In this document: positions 47,771-57,445 of the stretch, piece after piece | How the letters are laid out: every line of letters starts with the position of its first letter | How positions within the stretch are numbered: the first letter of the stretch is position 1 | Assembly (NCBI GenBank): GCA_007713455.1 | Contig: VMRT01000002.1 | Coordinates: 310,001 to 374,000, forward strand | Direction of reading: 5' to 3' | Length of the DNA stretch: 64,000 nt | Source: Pseudomonas sp. | GTDB lineage: Bacteria; Pseudomonadota; Gammaproteobacteria; Pseudomonadales; Pseudomonadaceae | Notes under the pieces: generated by a model | The model's database searches: none | The model's input: the letters and a program-made list of their open reading frames with translations, nothing else | What the model was told of the DNA's origin: nothing | Program-made: the position numbers and the translations under genes

Positions 47771-47796
47771 CGGTGCGCGACAAGTGTCGCGCACCG
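47771..47796. repeat. Perfect 12-bp inverted repeat between intron and DAHP synthase gene
   Basis: CGGTGCGCGACA-AG-TGTCGCGCACCG. It may act as the 3'-end structure of the minus-strand DAHP synthase transcript, since it lies 32 bases after the stop, but no T-run follows on either strand. Alternatively it is a protein-binding palindrome. Confidence 0.6.
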
Positions 47797-47827
47797 TGAC
47801 CGGCAGCCTGCGGCTTCTACCTCGCCA

Positions 47828-49177
47828 TCAGTTGGGCCGCAGTTGCTTCAGGGTTTCCGCGATCATGAACGCCATTTCCAGCGACTGATCGGCGTTTAAC
47901 CGCGGGTCGCACTGGGTGTGATAGCGATCGCTGAGGCCGGCTTCGGTGATTGGCCGCGAACCGCCGATGCATTCGGTGACGTTCTGGCCGGTCATCTCGA
48001 TATGAATCCCGCCGGGGTAGCTGCCCTCGGCACGATGCACATCGAAGAACTGACGCACTTCGGCGAGCACCTTCTCGAAGTCCCGCGTCTTGTAGCCGCT
48101 GGACGCCTTGATGGTGTTGCCATGCATTGGGTCGGAACTCCAGAGCACATGGCGACCTTCGTTCTGTACCGCGCGCACCAGTCGCGGCAGGCCGGCTTCG
48201 ACCTTGTCGGCGCCCATGCGCACGATCAGGTTCAAGCGACCGGGGTCATTCTGCGGGTTGAGGATGTCGATCAGGCGGATCAGCTCCTCGCTGTCCATGC
48301 TCGGGCCGACCTTCACGCCGATGGGATTGCCCACTCCGCGCAGGAATTCGACATGCGCGCCGTCGAGCTGACGGGTGCGGTCACCGATCCACAGCATGTG
48401 CGCGGAACAGTCGTACCAGCCGCCGCTGAGGCTGTCCTGGCGGACGAAAGCCTGCTCGTAGTTCAGCAACAGTGCCTCGTGAGCCGTGAAAAAGCTGGTC
48501 TCGCGCAATTGTGGCGCGCCATCCAGGCCGCATGCGCGCATGAATTTCAGCGTTTCGTCGATGCGTGCGCCGAGCTGGTGGTACTTCTCGGCCAGCAGGG
48601 AGTTGGCGATGAAGTCCAGGTTCCACTGATGCACCTGGTGCAGGTCGGCGAAACCGCCCTGGGCGAATGCACGCAGCAGGTTCAGGCTGGAGGTGGACTG
48701 ATGGTAGGCCTGCAGCAGACGCTCCGGGTACGGCACGCGGCTTTGTGCGTTGAAGTCGATGCCATTGACGATATCGCCCCGGTAAGCCGGCAGCGTCATG
48801 CCGTCGACGGTTTCGTCATCGGCCGAGCGGGGCTTGGCAAACTGGCCGGCCATACGCCCGACTTTCACCACCGGACAGCCGGCCGCGAAGGTCATGACGA
48901 TCGCCATCTGCAGCAGCACCTTGAAGGTGTCGCGAATCTTGGTGGCCGAGAATTCGGCGAAACTCTCGGCGCAATCGCCGCCCTGCAACAGGAACGCGCG
49001 GCCCTGGGTCACCTCGGCGAACTGCCGTCTCAGCTCCCGTGCTTCGCCGGCGAAGACCAGCGGTGGCAAGCCGGCCAGGGTGCGTTCAACGCGCGAGAGG
49101 TGTTCGGCATCCGGGTATTCGGGCTGCTGCTGGATCGGCTTGCTTCTCCAGCTATCGGGGCTCCAGGCGTCGTTCAT
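47828..49177 (-). CDS. Class II 3-deoxy-7-phosphoheptulonate (DAHP) synthase
   Basis: A 449-residue plant-type DAHP synthase, first step of the shikimate pathway from PEP and erythrose 4-phosphate. Landmarks: [15 protein letters not shown] near the N-terminus, [42 protein letters not shown] and [16 protein letters not shown], holding the metal-binding cysteine, histidine, glutamate and aspartate. The ATG at 49177 gives the normal length; the open frame extends upstream without support. Unlike the E. coli class I enzymes it has no ACT-like extension. Confidence 0.95.
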   Translation of the reverse strand: MNDAWSPDSWRSKPIQQQPEYPDAEHLSRVERTLAGLPPLVFAGEARELRRQFAEVTQGRAFLLQGGDCAESFAEFSATKIRDTFKVLLQMAIVMTFAAGCPVVKVGRMAGQFAKPRSADDETVDGMTLPAYRGDIVNGIDFNAQSRVPYPERLLQAYHQSTSSLNLLRAFAQGGFADLHQVHQWNLDFIANSLLAEKYHQLGARIDETLKFMRACGLDGAPQLRETSFFTAHEALLLNYEQAFVRQDSLSGGWYDCSAHMLWIGDRTRQLDGAHVEFLRGVGNPIGVKVGPSMDSEELIRLIDILNPQNDPGRLNLIVRMGADKVEAGLPRLVRAVQNEGRHVLWSSDPMHGNTIKASSGYKTRDFEKVLAEVRQFFDVHRAEGSYPGGIHIEMTGQNVTECIGGSRPITEAGLSDRYHTQCDPRLNADQSLEMAFMIAETLKQLRPN

Positions 49178-49309
49178 GATCGTTCCAACTGATAAAAGTG
49201 CGGCGATTTTACCTGAAGCGCCCGGGCCCCGGAGATAGCGATGGCCTATGGGGCTGCGTAAGATGCGTTCGCCGACACGCTGGTGATCGGATAGCTGCGG
49301 AGCACATTG

Positions 49310-50059
49310 ATGGACAAAGAGGAACGCCTGCTCGCCGAAGTGCATGACGCTTTCGGGCTGATTCGCGTACTCGAGGTGGACGACTACCGTTTTCTCGAGT
49401 TTGGCGCGGCGGTCGAACAGAGCTGCGTATTCACCGCCGATCCTGCCTGGCTCGAATACGATTACACCCGCGCGATGCTGCTCGGTGGGCTGTGTCATGC
49501 AGAGCCGGAAACCGCACTGTTTCTAGGTCTTGGTGCCGGCAACCTGACCCAGGCCTGTCTGCAGTTCCTGCCGCTGGAGGACGTCGAGGTCATTGAGCTG
49601 CGGCCGGCGGTGCCGGAGCTTGCGATGCAGTACCTCGGCTTGCAGAACGACTCGCGGCTGTATATCCGCATCGGCGATGCCACCGAGCTGCTGGATACCG
49701 CTGAGAGTTCCGATCTGATCTTCGTCGACCTGTACAACGATGCAGGCCCGGATGCCGCGCATCTGGCCTGGTCGTTCCTCAAGCGCTGTCAGGAAAAACT
49801 CAATCCGGGCGGCTGGCTGATCATCAATCAGTGGGGCACCGATGACGATCGCCCGTTGGGCGCGGCGCTGCTGCGTGGCCTCTATCATCGGCATTACTGG
49901 GAGTGCCCCGTGAAGGAGGGCAACGTGGTGCTGCTGGTGCCAGCGGATCTCGATCAGCAGCTGGACATGACCGGGCTGCGCCAGCGGGCCGAAGTGTTGG
50001 CGCCGCGCCTGGGCTATTCGCTGGATTCGTTGATTGCGGCACTGCGGCCCGCGAGCTAA
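49310..50059 (+). CDS. Spermidine synthase-like (Rossmann methyltransferase-fold) protein
   Basis: A 249-residue protein with a spermidine-synthase-like fold: [20 protein letters not shown], the SAM/dcSAM loop [20 protein letters not shown], the acidic [11 protein letters not shown] and [14 protein letters not shown]. The N-terminal tetramerisation domain of true spermidine synthases is short or missing, so the substrate is uncertain. Divergent from the DAHP synthase gene. ATG 49310 is preferred over TTG 49307. Confidence 0.87.
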   Translation: MDKEERLLAEVHDAFGLIRVLEVDDYRFLEFGAAVEQSCVFTADPAWLEYDYTRAMLLGGLCHAEPETALFLGLGAGNLTQACLQFLPLEDVEVIELRPAVPELAMQYLGLQNDSRLYIRIGDATELLDTAESSDLIFVDLYNDAGPDAAHLAWSFLKRCQEKLNPGGWLIINQWGTDDDRPLGAALLRGLYHRHYWECPVKEGNVVLLVPADLDQQLDMTGLRQRAEVLAPRLGYSLDSLIAALRPAS

Positions 50060-50277
50060 CTCTGCACCGAACGGGTGCGTCGACGGTAGTGAAGGTTTGT
50101 GGCTGTTCCATATCGGTGCGTACTGGCCGCCGCCGTCCCGCACCGAAAAGCGCGACGCGCGGCTCTATCGCGGGGCCTCATTCGCTCCACTCAATATTTC
50201 GGTCCCACGAAGCCAGCAGTTAATCAATGTTGGAGCGCTGTGTCTTGCCGCGCTGATGAGCAAACGTGACGGCATGG

Positions 50278-50294
50278 CTGGTCTGCTAATTGCA
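50278..50294 (+). promoter_or_regulatory. Candidate sigma-54 promoter of the chemoreceptor gene
   Basis: CTGGTCTGCTAATTGCA has GG (50280-50281) and GC (50292-50293) 10 bases apart and a full TTGCA -12 box; the -24 box is weaker (TGGTCTG). Expected start near 50305, before the GTG at 50333. Confidence 0.4.
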
Positions 50295-50332
50295 AAACGC
50301 CAGCATTTTTTGTCGGCAGTAAGGAATCGCCC

Positions 50333-52495
50333 GTGCCTCATCTTCAAAGCAATCTGATGCATCTGTCCGCTAGCGAGCGCCATTGGCTTCCGTGGTCAGG
50401 GCCAACCGGCAAGCTGGCGATGCGCTGGTCGTGCTGGTTGAATCGTGGCGTGTATCCCGCGGTGGAGCAGGTCTTCGAGGGCGTTGCGCAGTCACGGGTG
50501 CGCATCCTGCAGAACTGGGTCGCCAGTCACTGGGGTCATCTGGCGGACCTCGCCGCCAACCTGGGCGAAGCCGTTGGCCACGTCGCTAGCGATGTGCTGG
50601 AGGGGAAACGGGCACAGCTGCCGGATATTTCCGAGCTGTTCGTCATCGATTCGCAAGGCCGCGTGCTGGCATCCACCTGTGCGGCTCATGTCGGGCAGCA
50701 GGATCTTGATGGCCGAGCGGTAGCGCGCGGGATGAGTGAGCCGTTCCTGCATGGGCCCTATCGTGATCCGCTGACCCAGCGCCTGGGCGCGAGCACGTCG
50801 CGCTTCCATGATGCGGTCACCCTGATGTTCTACCAGCCGGTGCATGTTGGCGGTAAGTGTCTCGGCTGCATCTGCGCGCGGGTGCCCAATGATGTGATCG
50901 GTGACCTCATCCAGCGCGAGGCCGGCCACGTCTACCCGGAATCGGGTGACAACTACCTGTTCATGGTGGAGTCGCGCTTCGACAGCAGTGTTCAGACCGG
51001 CACGGCGCTGTCACGCTCGCGCTTCGAAGATGCCACCTTCAGCCACGGCGAGAACCTGAAAAGCGGTGTGCACACGCGCTGGGGAACGGTGCGCGTGCAG
51101 CAGCATACCGAGCTGGAATTGCGTTTTACCGATCCGGCCACCGGCCAGTTGCATCCTGGTGTGCGGGAGACGATCGCCAAGGGTGCCAACCTGTTCGTCA
51201 CCTATCCCGGCTACTCGGACTACCGACACATTCCGGTCATCGGCAAGGGCGTTACCTTTCAGCTGCAAGGCTCGCCAGACCGTTGGGGGATGATGTGCGA
51301 GGCGGATCTGGAGGAGGTCTATCGTCGCCGTTCGCTGAGCGTCGGGCTGATGAAGACCTATCTGCTCACGGTGACCACGCTGTTCGCCATCGGCAGTCTG
51401 CTGCAGGAGTTCAGCGGTCTGCCCACCACCGCGCTGCACCTGGTCAACGGTTTGTTGCTCCTGCTGGGGGCCTGGGCGTTCGGGTCCTTCGGGCCGCGAC
51501 GGCTGGCTGCGCGCATGCAGGAGATGACCGAGGTGATTCGTACGCTGGCCGAAGGCGAGGGCAATCTGCGCCAAAGGGTCGACAGCAGCACCATGCAGCG
51601 CGATGAGAGTGGCGACATGGGGCGCTGGATCAACAGTTTCATCGACAGCCTGGACGGTGTGGTCGGCCAGGTGATCCAGGTCTCGAAACACGTTCGTCAG
51701 GACAACGAGCTGATGCTCGAACGCAGCAGCGAAGCGGGGCAGACCACCAGCGATGTGGCCGAATCGATCCATCAATTGTTGCTGCTGGTGGAGGAGCAAC
51801 TTGGCGAAATTCAGCAGGCATCGATGACCGCCGAGGAAATGAAGGGCGCCATGGACGAGGTGATGCAGCGTGCCCGCGAGCGTTTCGACACCGTGCGTAA
51901 CGGTACCGAATCGATCCGTGATGTGGTGCAGCGCTCGGCTCAGAGTGTTCAGCTGCTTGACAGCCGCATGGGCGAGATCGATGAGATCGTCGGCCTGATC
52001 AGCGACATCACCACGCAGACCAATCTGCTGGCGCTGAACGCGGCAATCGAAGCGGCCAGGGCAGGGGACCATGGTCGCGGCTTCGCCGTGGTGGCGGGTG
52101 AGGTCCGCTCACTGGCGCAACGTACGGCCAAGGCGGCTGAGGACATTCGGCACAAGGTCGAGAGCCTGCAGGCGGAAACGCGCCAGGCGGTGTCGTTCAT
52201 GGAGGGTGGCGTCCAGAATGTCGACAGCAGCCTGCGCCTGACCGAGGAGGCATCCTCGGAGAATGTGCATCTGCATCACACCGTCGAGCGCATGTTCGAC
52301 ATCATCAAGGGGCTGAACGAGCGCAGCCTGCATTACGGTCAGACCATCCGTGGCGTCGACCAGGCCTCCAATGAGATGGGGCAGACCCTCGGCGTGCTGC
52401 AGGACAGCGCTGAGCGTGTTCGTCATACGGCTGGCAAGCTGCACCAATTGGTCGGCCGCTTCCGCGTCAGCGCCGCCAATAGCGAGGCTGCCTGA
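50333..52495 (+). CDS. Methyl-accepting chemotaxis protein with atypical membrane layout
   Basis: A 720-residue chemoreceptor. The N-terminal 330 residues form a sensor with Cache-like features ([44 protein letters not shown]) but no transmembrane helix before it. Two helices lie close together at about 338-357 and 365-384. A HAMP-like segment (about 385-440) and the signalling domain follow, with the hairpin tip [29 protein letters not shown]. So either the sensor is cytoplasmic or the topology is unusual. The GTG at 50333 has AAGGA 8 bases upstream; ATG 50357 is the alternative. No C-terminal CheR pentapeptide. Confidence 0.9.
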   Translation: MPHLQSNLMHLSASERHWLPWSGPTGKLAMRWSCWLNRGVYPAVEQVFEGVAQSRVRILQNWVASHWGHLADLAANLGEAVGHVASDVLEGKRAQLPDISELFVIDSQGRVLASTCAAHVGQQDLDGRAVARGMSEPFLHGPYRDPLTQRLGASTSRFHDAVTLMFYQPVHVGGKCLGCICARVPNDVIGDLIQREAGHVYPESGDNYLFMVESRFDSSVQTGTALSRSRFEDATFSHGENLKSGVHTRWGTVRVQQHTELELRFTDPATGQLHPGVRETIAKGANLFVTYPGYSDYRHIPVIGKGVTFQLQGSPDRWGMMCEADLEEVYRRRSLSVGLMKTYLLTVTTLFAIGSLLQEFSGLPTTALHLVNGLLLLLGAWAFGSFGPRRLAARMQEMTEVIRTLAEGEGNLRQRVDSSTMQRDESGDMGRWINSFIDSLDGVVGQVIQVSKHVRQDNELMLERSSEAGQTTSDVAESIHQLLLLVEEQLGEIQQASMTAEEMKGAMDEVMQRARERFDTVRNGTESIRDVVQRSAQSVQLLDSRMGEIDEIVGLISDITTQTNLLALNAAIEAARAGDHGRGFAVVAGEVRSLAQRTAKAAEDIRHKVESLQAETRQAVSFMEGGVQNVDSSLRLTEEASSENVHLHHTVERMFDIIKGLNERSLHYGQTIRGVDQASNEMGQTLGVLQDSAERVRHTAGKLHQLVGRFRVSAANSEAA

Positions 52496-52871
52496 AAGTG
52501 ATGCCCGCCGCGAGGACGATACCTGCCACGGTGCCGCTGCTGTGCACCTGGCTCGGTGCAGGCGAGCCACGCGGCGGAGCTTGCTGGCCAACGGCGCGCC
52601 CGGCAGCCCAACCGCCAGCGCAAAATACCCGCACAGCTTCACGTTAATCCGGTATAGTACGCGCCGGCTGAAACCCAGCCTGCGTTCAGGTACTGCAACA
52701 CACGAAGCACTGCTTCGGCTGCTGTCCGCTTCGAGCGGGCTATCCTTGACGATTCATCATTCATACGTTTTCGCAACCCCGCCGACCAGGCTGCCAGGGT
52801 GACCTTCGGGTTTTGCACGGCATGCGCAGCTTCGGAACAATGGGTCTTGCGGAGCATCAGAGACAAGACCC
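52496..52871 (+). other. Long leader/intergenic region before the DEAD-box helicase gene
   Basis: This 376-base gap has no credible coding frame. A TATAGT (52653-52658, preceded by GG) is a possible -10 without a good -35. A start there would leave a 5' leader of about 210 bases, and cold-shock helicase genes commonly have long regulatory leaders; this is inference. Confidence 0.4.
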
Positions 52872-54542
52872 ATGACCCAGGAAATCGGCGGCTTTGCCGC
52901 ACTCGGTATTCACTCCGCTGTTCTGGCTGCCATCAGCGCAGTCGGCTACGAAGAACCATCCCCTATTCAATCTCAGGCGATCCCGGTGATCCTTGGCGGT
53001 CACGACATGATCGGCCAGGCGCAGACCGGTACCGGCAAGACCGCGGCCTTTGCGCTGCCGATCCTGTCCAAGATCGATCCCGCTCGTAAGGAAGTGCAGG
53101 CACTGATCCTCGCGCCGACTCGCGAACTGGCCCTGCAGGTCGCCACTGCATTCGAAACCTATTCCAAGCAGATGCCTGGCCTGACCGTCGTCGCGGTCTA
53201 CGGTGGCGCACCCATGGGCCCGCAGCTCAAGGCCATTCGCCAGGGCGCGCAGGTCATCGTTGCGACACCGGGCCGTCTGGTCGATCACCTGAGCCGCAAC
53301 AGTGGCCTGCTGTCGACCATCCGCTTCCTGGTCCTCGATGAAGCCGATGAAATGCTCAAGCTGGGCTTCATGGACGACCTCGAAGTGATCTTCGAAGCGA
53401 TGCCAGAGAGCCGTCAGACTGTTCTGTTCTCCGCTACGCTGCCGCACTCCATTCGCGCGATTGCCGAAAAGCACCTGCGTGAGCCGCAGCACATCAAGAT
53501 CGCTGCCAAGACCCAGACCGTCGCTCGTATCGAGCAGGCACACCTGATGGTCCATGCCGATCAGAAGATCCAGGCTGTGCTGCGCCTGCTGGAAGTCGAG
53601 GATTTCGACGCCCTGATTGCCTTCGTGCGCACCAAGCAAGCCACGCTGGATCTCGCCGCCGCGCTGGAAGCCAAGGGCTACAAGGCCGCTGCGCTGAACG
53701 GCGATATCGCCCAGAACCAGCGTGAGCGCGTTATCGAATCGCTCAAGGATGGCCGCCTGGACATCGTCGTCGCCACCGACGTCGCCGCCCGTGGTCTCGA
53801 CGTGGCGCGCATCACCCACGTATTCAACGTGGACATGCCCTACGATCCGGAGTCCTACGTACACCGCATCGGCCGTACCGGCCGTGCCGGTCGTGAAGGC
53901 CGTGCGCTGCTGCTGGTCACCCCGCGTGAGCGTCGCATGCTGCAGGTTATCGAGCGCGTGACCAACCAGAAGGTCGCTGAAGCCCGTCTGCCGAATGCGC
54001 AGCAGGTGCTGGACGCCCGCATCAAGAAACTCACTAACAGCCTCGCGCCGCTGGTTGCCGATGCCGAAGCCACCCATGGCGAGTTGCTCGACAAGCTGGT
54101 CGCCGACATCGGTTGCAGCCCACGTGCTCTGGCCGCTGCGCTGTTGCGCAAGGCCACCAATGGTCAGGCTCTGACCCTGGCCGAGGTGGAAAGAGAGCAG
54201 CCGTTGGTTCCGACCAGCAGCCCGCGCGAGCGCACCGAGCGTTCGGATCGTCCTGAGCGTGGTGGTGATCGCGAGCGTCGCGCTCCGGTCCCGCTGGCCG
54301 AAGGCCGCGCCCGCTGCCGTACGCCGCTTGGAGCGCGTGACGGCATCGCTGCCCGTAACCTTCTCGGCGCCATCCTCAACGAAGGCGGCCTGGCCCGCGA
54401 AGCCATTGGCCGCATCCAGGTGCGCGACAGCTTCAGCCTGGTCGAACTGCCGGAAGACGGTCTCGAGCGCTTGCTTGGTAAACTCAAGGACACCCGCGTC
54501 GGTGGCAAGCAGCTCAAGCTGCGTCGCTATCGCGAGGATTGA
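52872..54542 (+). CDS. deaD: DEAD-box RNA helicase DeaD/CsdA
   Basis: A 556-residue helicase for ribosome assembly and mRNA unwinding, often cold-induced. Motifs in order: Q motif PSPIQSQAIP, I AQTGTGKT, Ia PTRELALQ, II LDEADEML, III FSAT, and VI HRIGRTGRAGREG. After the two RecA domains (to about 370) come a helical linker, an Arg/Glu-rich disordered part (about 440-475), and a DbpA/CsdA-type RNA-binding domain (about 480-555). A strong terminator follows. Confidence 0.93.
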   Translation: MTQEIGGFAALGIHSAVLAAISAVGYEEPSPIQSQAIPVILGGHDMIGQAQTGTGKTAAFALPILSKIDPARKEVQALILAPTRELALQVATAFETYSKQMPGLTVVAVYGGAPMGPQLKAIRQGAQVIVATPGRLVDHLSRNSGLLSTIRFLVLDEADEMLKLGFMDDLEVIFEAMPESRQTVLFSATLPHSIRAIAEKHLREPQHIKIAAKTQTVARIEQAHLMVHADQKIQAVLRLLEVEDFDALIAFVRTKQATLDLAAALEAKGYKAAALNGDIAQNQRERVIESLKDGRLDIVVATDVAARGLDVARITHVFNVDMPYDPESYVHRIGRTGRAGREGRALLLVTPRERRMLQVIERVTNQKVAEARLPNAQQVLDARIKKLTNSLAPLVADAEATHGELLDKLVADIGCSPRALAAALLRKATNGQALTLAEVEREQPLVPTSSPRERTERSDRPERGGDRERRAPVPLAEGRARCRTPLGARDGIAARNLLGAILNEGGLAREAIGRIQVRDSFSLVELPEDGLERLLGKLKDTRVGGKQLKLRRYRED

Positions 54543-54559
54543 TCGGTAGGTAGATAAAT

Positions 54560-54590
54560 GAAAGGCGGGCTTATTAGCCCGCCTTTTTTA
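54560..54590 (+). terminator. Rho-independent terminator after deaD
   Basis: AAAGGCGGGC-TTATTA-GCCCGCCTTTTTT, a perfect GC-rich stem with T-run, 20 bases after the stop. Confidence 0.95.
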
Positions 54591-54801
54591 TTGCCCAAAG
54601 GAAGATCCACCTCGGCTCTCGCTTTCCATCGATCACGCCAAGGGCTGGTTACTCATCCGTCCCTTTGCATTCCGTGTCGTGCTCCGATAAACGAAGCTCT
54701 CCTCGCTCGTCAATCCCGCTCGGGCTGTTCAAACTCTGAACAACATGCTACAAACGAACGCAACCCGAATGATCTAGCCGCTTGAAAACGAAGGGAAAAC
54801 C

Positions 54802-55086
54802 ATGACCAAGTCGGAGTTGATCGAGCGAATCGTCACCCAGCAGGGGCTGCTGTCGTCGAAGGATGTCGAGCTGGCCATCAAGACCATGCTTGAGCAAATG
54901 GCTCAGGCTCTGGCCACTGGCGACCGGATCGAGATCCGCGGCTTCGGCAGTTTCTCCCTGCACTACCGCGCCCCGCGCATCGGCCGCAATCCCAAAACCG
55001 GCCAGTCCGTCAGCCTCGATGGCAAGTTCGTACCGCACTTCAAACCCGGGAAAGAGCTACGCGACAGAGTCAATGAAGAAGAGTAA
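54802..55086 (+). CDS. ihfB: Integration host factor subunit beta
   Basis: A 94-residue DNA-bending protein of the HU/IHF family. [15 protein letters not shown] and [20 protein letters not shown] (the beta-arm with the intercalating proline in RNPKTG) identify IHF-beta rather than HU. AAGGGA precedes the ATG. In pseudomonads ihfB usually follows rpsA and borders the O-antigen locus; here the upstream neighbour is deaD, not rpsA, and a polysaccharide-type cluster follows. Confidence 0.95.
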   Translation: MTKSELIERIVTQQGLLSSKDVELAIKTMLEQMAQALATGDRIEIRGFGSFSLHYRAPRIGRNPKTGQSVSLDGKFVPHFKPGKELRDRVNEEE

Positions 55087-55118
55087 CTACCACTAGTTAC
55101 GTTACTTGCTCCTCGCAG

Positions 55119-55241
55119 ATGGCATCCCTTTGGCGCCGTATCGCTTGTTGCATCTTCAGTCTGGTCTTATCGGTACTCGCGCTTGGTGTGTGGATAGCGG
55201 CATGGCACAATGCCGCCGATTCTGTGATGGACATCACGTAG
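55119..55241 (+). CDS. Possible 40-residue membrane peptide
   Basis: A short frame (MASLWRRIACCIFSLVLSVL then ALGVWIAAWHNAADSV) with one clear membrane helix, located just after ihfB where pseudomonads often have a small membrane protein gene. There is no ribosome-binding site and no family match I can name, so it may be noncoding or a remnant. Confidence 0.3.
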   Translation: MASLWRRIACCIFSLVLSVLALGVWIAAWHNAADSVMDIT

Positions 55242-55262
55242 CCTGGTTAAAGGATCTAACCG

Positions 55263-56735
55263 ATGTTCTTTCCCGACATTACCCACCACGGCGCCGTTAA
55301 CGGCGTGACCGGCTCGTGCCATCAGCTGCATGCAGACGCGACCAACAGCTATCTCATCGACTGTGGTCTATTCCAGGGGGCGGAAGCTTCAAATGGGGGA
55401 AGAGCAGGGCCGAACAGTCCCGAGATCGACTTTCCACTGGATACGGTGCGGGCGCTGATAGCGACTCACGTCCATATCGATCACGTTGGCCGAATCCCGT
55501 ATCTGCTCGCGGCGGGGTTCAAAGGGCCGATTCTCTGTAGTGAACCCTCTGCCAAGCTGCTGCCCATCGTTCTGGAGGATGCGTTCAAACTAGGCATCAG
55601 CCGCGATCAGAAGCGGGTCGAACGCTATATAGAATTGATCGAGCAACGCATCATCGCGTTGCCTTACAACACCTGGTTCACCCTGCACGAGTCGGCCGCA
55701 CTCGTATGCCGTGTTCGATTGCAGCGGGCTGGGCATATCCTGGGTTCTGCCTATGTCGAATTCGATCTGGAATACCCCGTAACGGGAGAGAAGAAGCGCG
55801 TCGTTTTCTCGGGGGACCTGGGCGCGCGCCATGCCCCGCTTTTGCCCGCACCCAAACCGCCTAGTCGCGCGGACATCCTGGTTATCGAAAGCACCTATGG
55901 CGATCGCCTGCATGAAGATCGTCGTACTCGACGGTTGCGTCTGGAGCGGCTCATCGAGCAGGCCCTGCAAGACAACGGCACCGTGCTTATCCCGGCCTTC
56001 AGCATTGGTCGCACCCAGGACCTGCTCTACGAGCTGGAAGCAATCATTCACAGCAAGACCCACTCGCTCCCGCCTGTAGGAGCGAGCTTGCTCGCGAACA
56101 ATCCTGATGAGACGACAAACCCGACCAACTGGCCTCGCTTGCCCATCATCCTGGACTCCCCCCTGGCCAGCCGCTTCACCGCTGCCTATCGAGAACTGCA
56201 GCCCTTCTGGAATCAGGAAGCGCTCAAGCGTGTACAATCCGGCCGCCGGCCGCTGGGCTTCGAGCAATTGATAAAGGTCGACAGCCATAACGAGCACCTG
56301 CGCATGGTCGAGCACCTTGCGCGTACCGCTCGTCCGGCAATCGTGATCGCCGGTAATGGCATGTGCTCAAGTGGCCGTATCGTCAACTACTTGAAAGCTA
56401 TGCTGGGCGATTTGCGGCACAACGTGCTGTTCGTAGGCTACCAGGCGGCGGGAACGCCGGGTCAGGCCATTCAGACCTATGGTCCGAAGGGGGGCTACGT
56501 TGATATCGAAGGCGAACGGTTGGATATAAGGGCCGGTATCGCGAGTATCGGAGGCTATTCGGCCCATGCCGATCAGGAAGGATTGGTGAGGTTCGTAACA
56601 GGGATGCGCCGCAGGCCATCCCAAATTCGCATTGTTCACGGCGAACAAAATGCAAAACAGGCTTTGGGTAATGAGCTCATTCGTCTTTTCGAAAAAACGG
56701 GTGAAGCGGTAGATATTACTATTCCAAGATGTTAA
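55263..56735 (+). CDS. Beta-CASP metallo-beta-lactamase nuclease with an in-frame REP insertion
   Basis: A 490-residue RNA-processing-exonuclease-like protein. MBL motifs: THVHIDHVGR (HxHxDH), RAGHILGSAY, VFSGDLG; beta-CASP motifs: ESTYGD, AGNGMCSSGRI and the late histidine in GGYSAHADQ. A stretch of about 20 residues before LPIILDSPLASRF (around residues 270-290) is encoded partly by a REP element (56076-56098) and interrupts a region that is compact in the family. The reading frame stays open. Such proteins are widespread beside O-antigen loci in pseudomonads; RNA or DNA target unknown. Confidence 0.9.
   Translation: MFFPDITHHGAVNGVTGSCHQLHADATNSYLIDCGLFQGAEASNGGRAGPNSPEIDFPLDTVRALIATHVHIDHVGRIPYLLAAGFKGPILCSEPSAKLLPIVLEDAFKLGISRDQKRVERYIELIEQRIIALPYNTWFTLHESAALVCRVRLQRAGHILGSAYVEFDLEYPVTGEKKRVVFSGDLGARHAPLLPAPKPPSRADILVIESTYGDRLHEDRRTRRLRLERLIEQALQDNGTVLIPAFSIGRTQDLLYELEAIIHSKTHSLPPVGASLLANNPDETTNPTNWPRLPIILDSPLASRFTAAYRELQPFWNQEALKRVQSGRRPLGFEQLIKVDSHNEHLRMVEHLARTARPAIVIAGNGMCSSGRIVNYLKAMLGDLRHNVLFVGYQAAGTPGQAIQTYGPKGGYVDIEGERLDIRAGIASIGGYSAHADQEGLVRFVTGMRRRPSQIRIVHGEQNAKQALGNELIRLFEKTGEAVDITIPRC
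56076..56098 (+). repeat. Pseudomonad REP element inside a coding sequence
   Basis: GTAGGAGCGAGCTTGCTCGC followed by GAA: the classical pseudomonad REP with GCGAGC/GCTCGC stem. It is translated within VGASLLANN of the beta-CASP nuclease. REPs normally lie between genes. Confidence 0.92.
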
Positions 56736-56738
56736 ATG

Positions 56739-57079
56739 GTAAAGGCAGCCCAGCGAGGAGCCTCACCAAGTGCGCAGTAACCGGCTAGGTCCTAAAGCAA
56801 TGAAGTTAATCACGCGCGTTTTAGAGCGGACAAATGGAAGACTCTATCTCAGTGTTGTGATAGATGTCTTGGGAGAGAGCTCTCCATGAGACATTAGGCC
56901 GTAGTCACGTAATCGATAATCTGTAACTACTAAGGATGCTCTGAAGTGGCAGCCAATTTTTGACCGACTCCTGGCTCCGCTTTTTCAAAGCAGAAGCTGA
57001 TCGTTTTTGGATCAGAACCGGTTTTGAAAAATCAGCAGAGTCTGAAGCTAGCCAGAAATCGGCGGCTACTTCAGACATC
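56739..57079 (+). other. Noncoding junction region between the nuclease gene and the AT-rich cluster
   Basis: About 340 bases with lower GC than the left flank. It contains a palindrome GAGAGCTCTC (near 56875-56884) and stop codons in all frames, except for a short frame beginning near 56960 that runs into the nuclease relic. No JUMPstart element, IS end or promoter is recognised. Confidence 0.4.
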
Positions 57080-57345
57080 CCTAAGGTGATGCCCGGTGAT
57101 CCACCATGTGTTTACCAAGCGGGAACGCTTGGTCAGGCTGTTCAGATCTTTGGCCCGCAAGGCCGGGGCGGCTTACGTTGATATCGAGGGTGGGTGGTTG
57201 AACGCAAGGGCTGGCATCGCGATCATTTGTGCTTATAGTCCCATGCCAATTTGGATGGATTGATCAGGTTCGTTACCCGGATGCGTCATTGGCTGTCAGA
57301 GGTGCAGATCGTGCATGATGAGGCTCAACCCAAGAGCAGTTTTCT
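57080..57345 (+). pseudogene. Decayed duplicate of the 3' end of the beta-CASP nuclease gene
   Basis: Translation in shifting frames reproduces the C-terminal part of the intact gene: YQAGTLGQAVQIFGPQG against YQAAGTPGQAIQTYGPKG, then YVDIEGGWLNARAGIAIICAYS against YVDIEGERLDIRAGIASIGGYS, then GLIRFVTRMRHWLSEVQIVHDEAQPK against GLVRFVTGMRRRPSQIRIVH. At least two frameshifts and an internal deletion are present. A partial tandem copy or a trace of gene conversion or replacement at the locus boundary. Confidence 0.85.
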
Positions 57346-57445
57346 CAACGATTGCGGGCTCTGCACTTGAAATGATGACCCGAGAGCCTATTAAGGAAGT
57401 GAATTCTTTCCCCTTGAAGCTATATATCTTTGGAAGTTAAGTAAA

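Noticed and set aside
47918-49192. Open frame of 424 codons on the plus strand opposite the DAHP synthase gene
   Set aside because: Antisense to a highly conserved enzyme; composition explained by codon bias of the real gene.
56960-57181. Short frame of about 73 codons read as a possible gene
   Set aside because: Its second half is a relic of the adjacent nuclease gene in a broken frame, and the first half has no similarity or ribosome-binding site.
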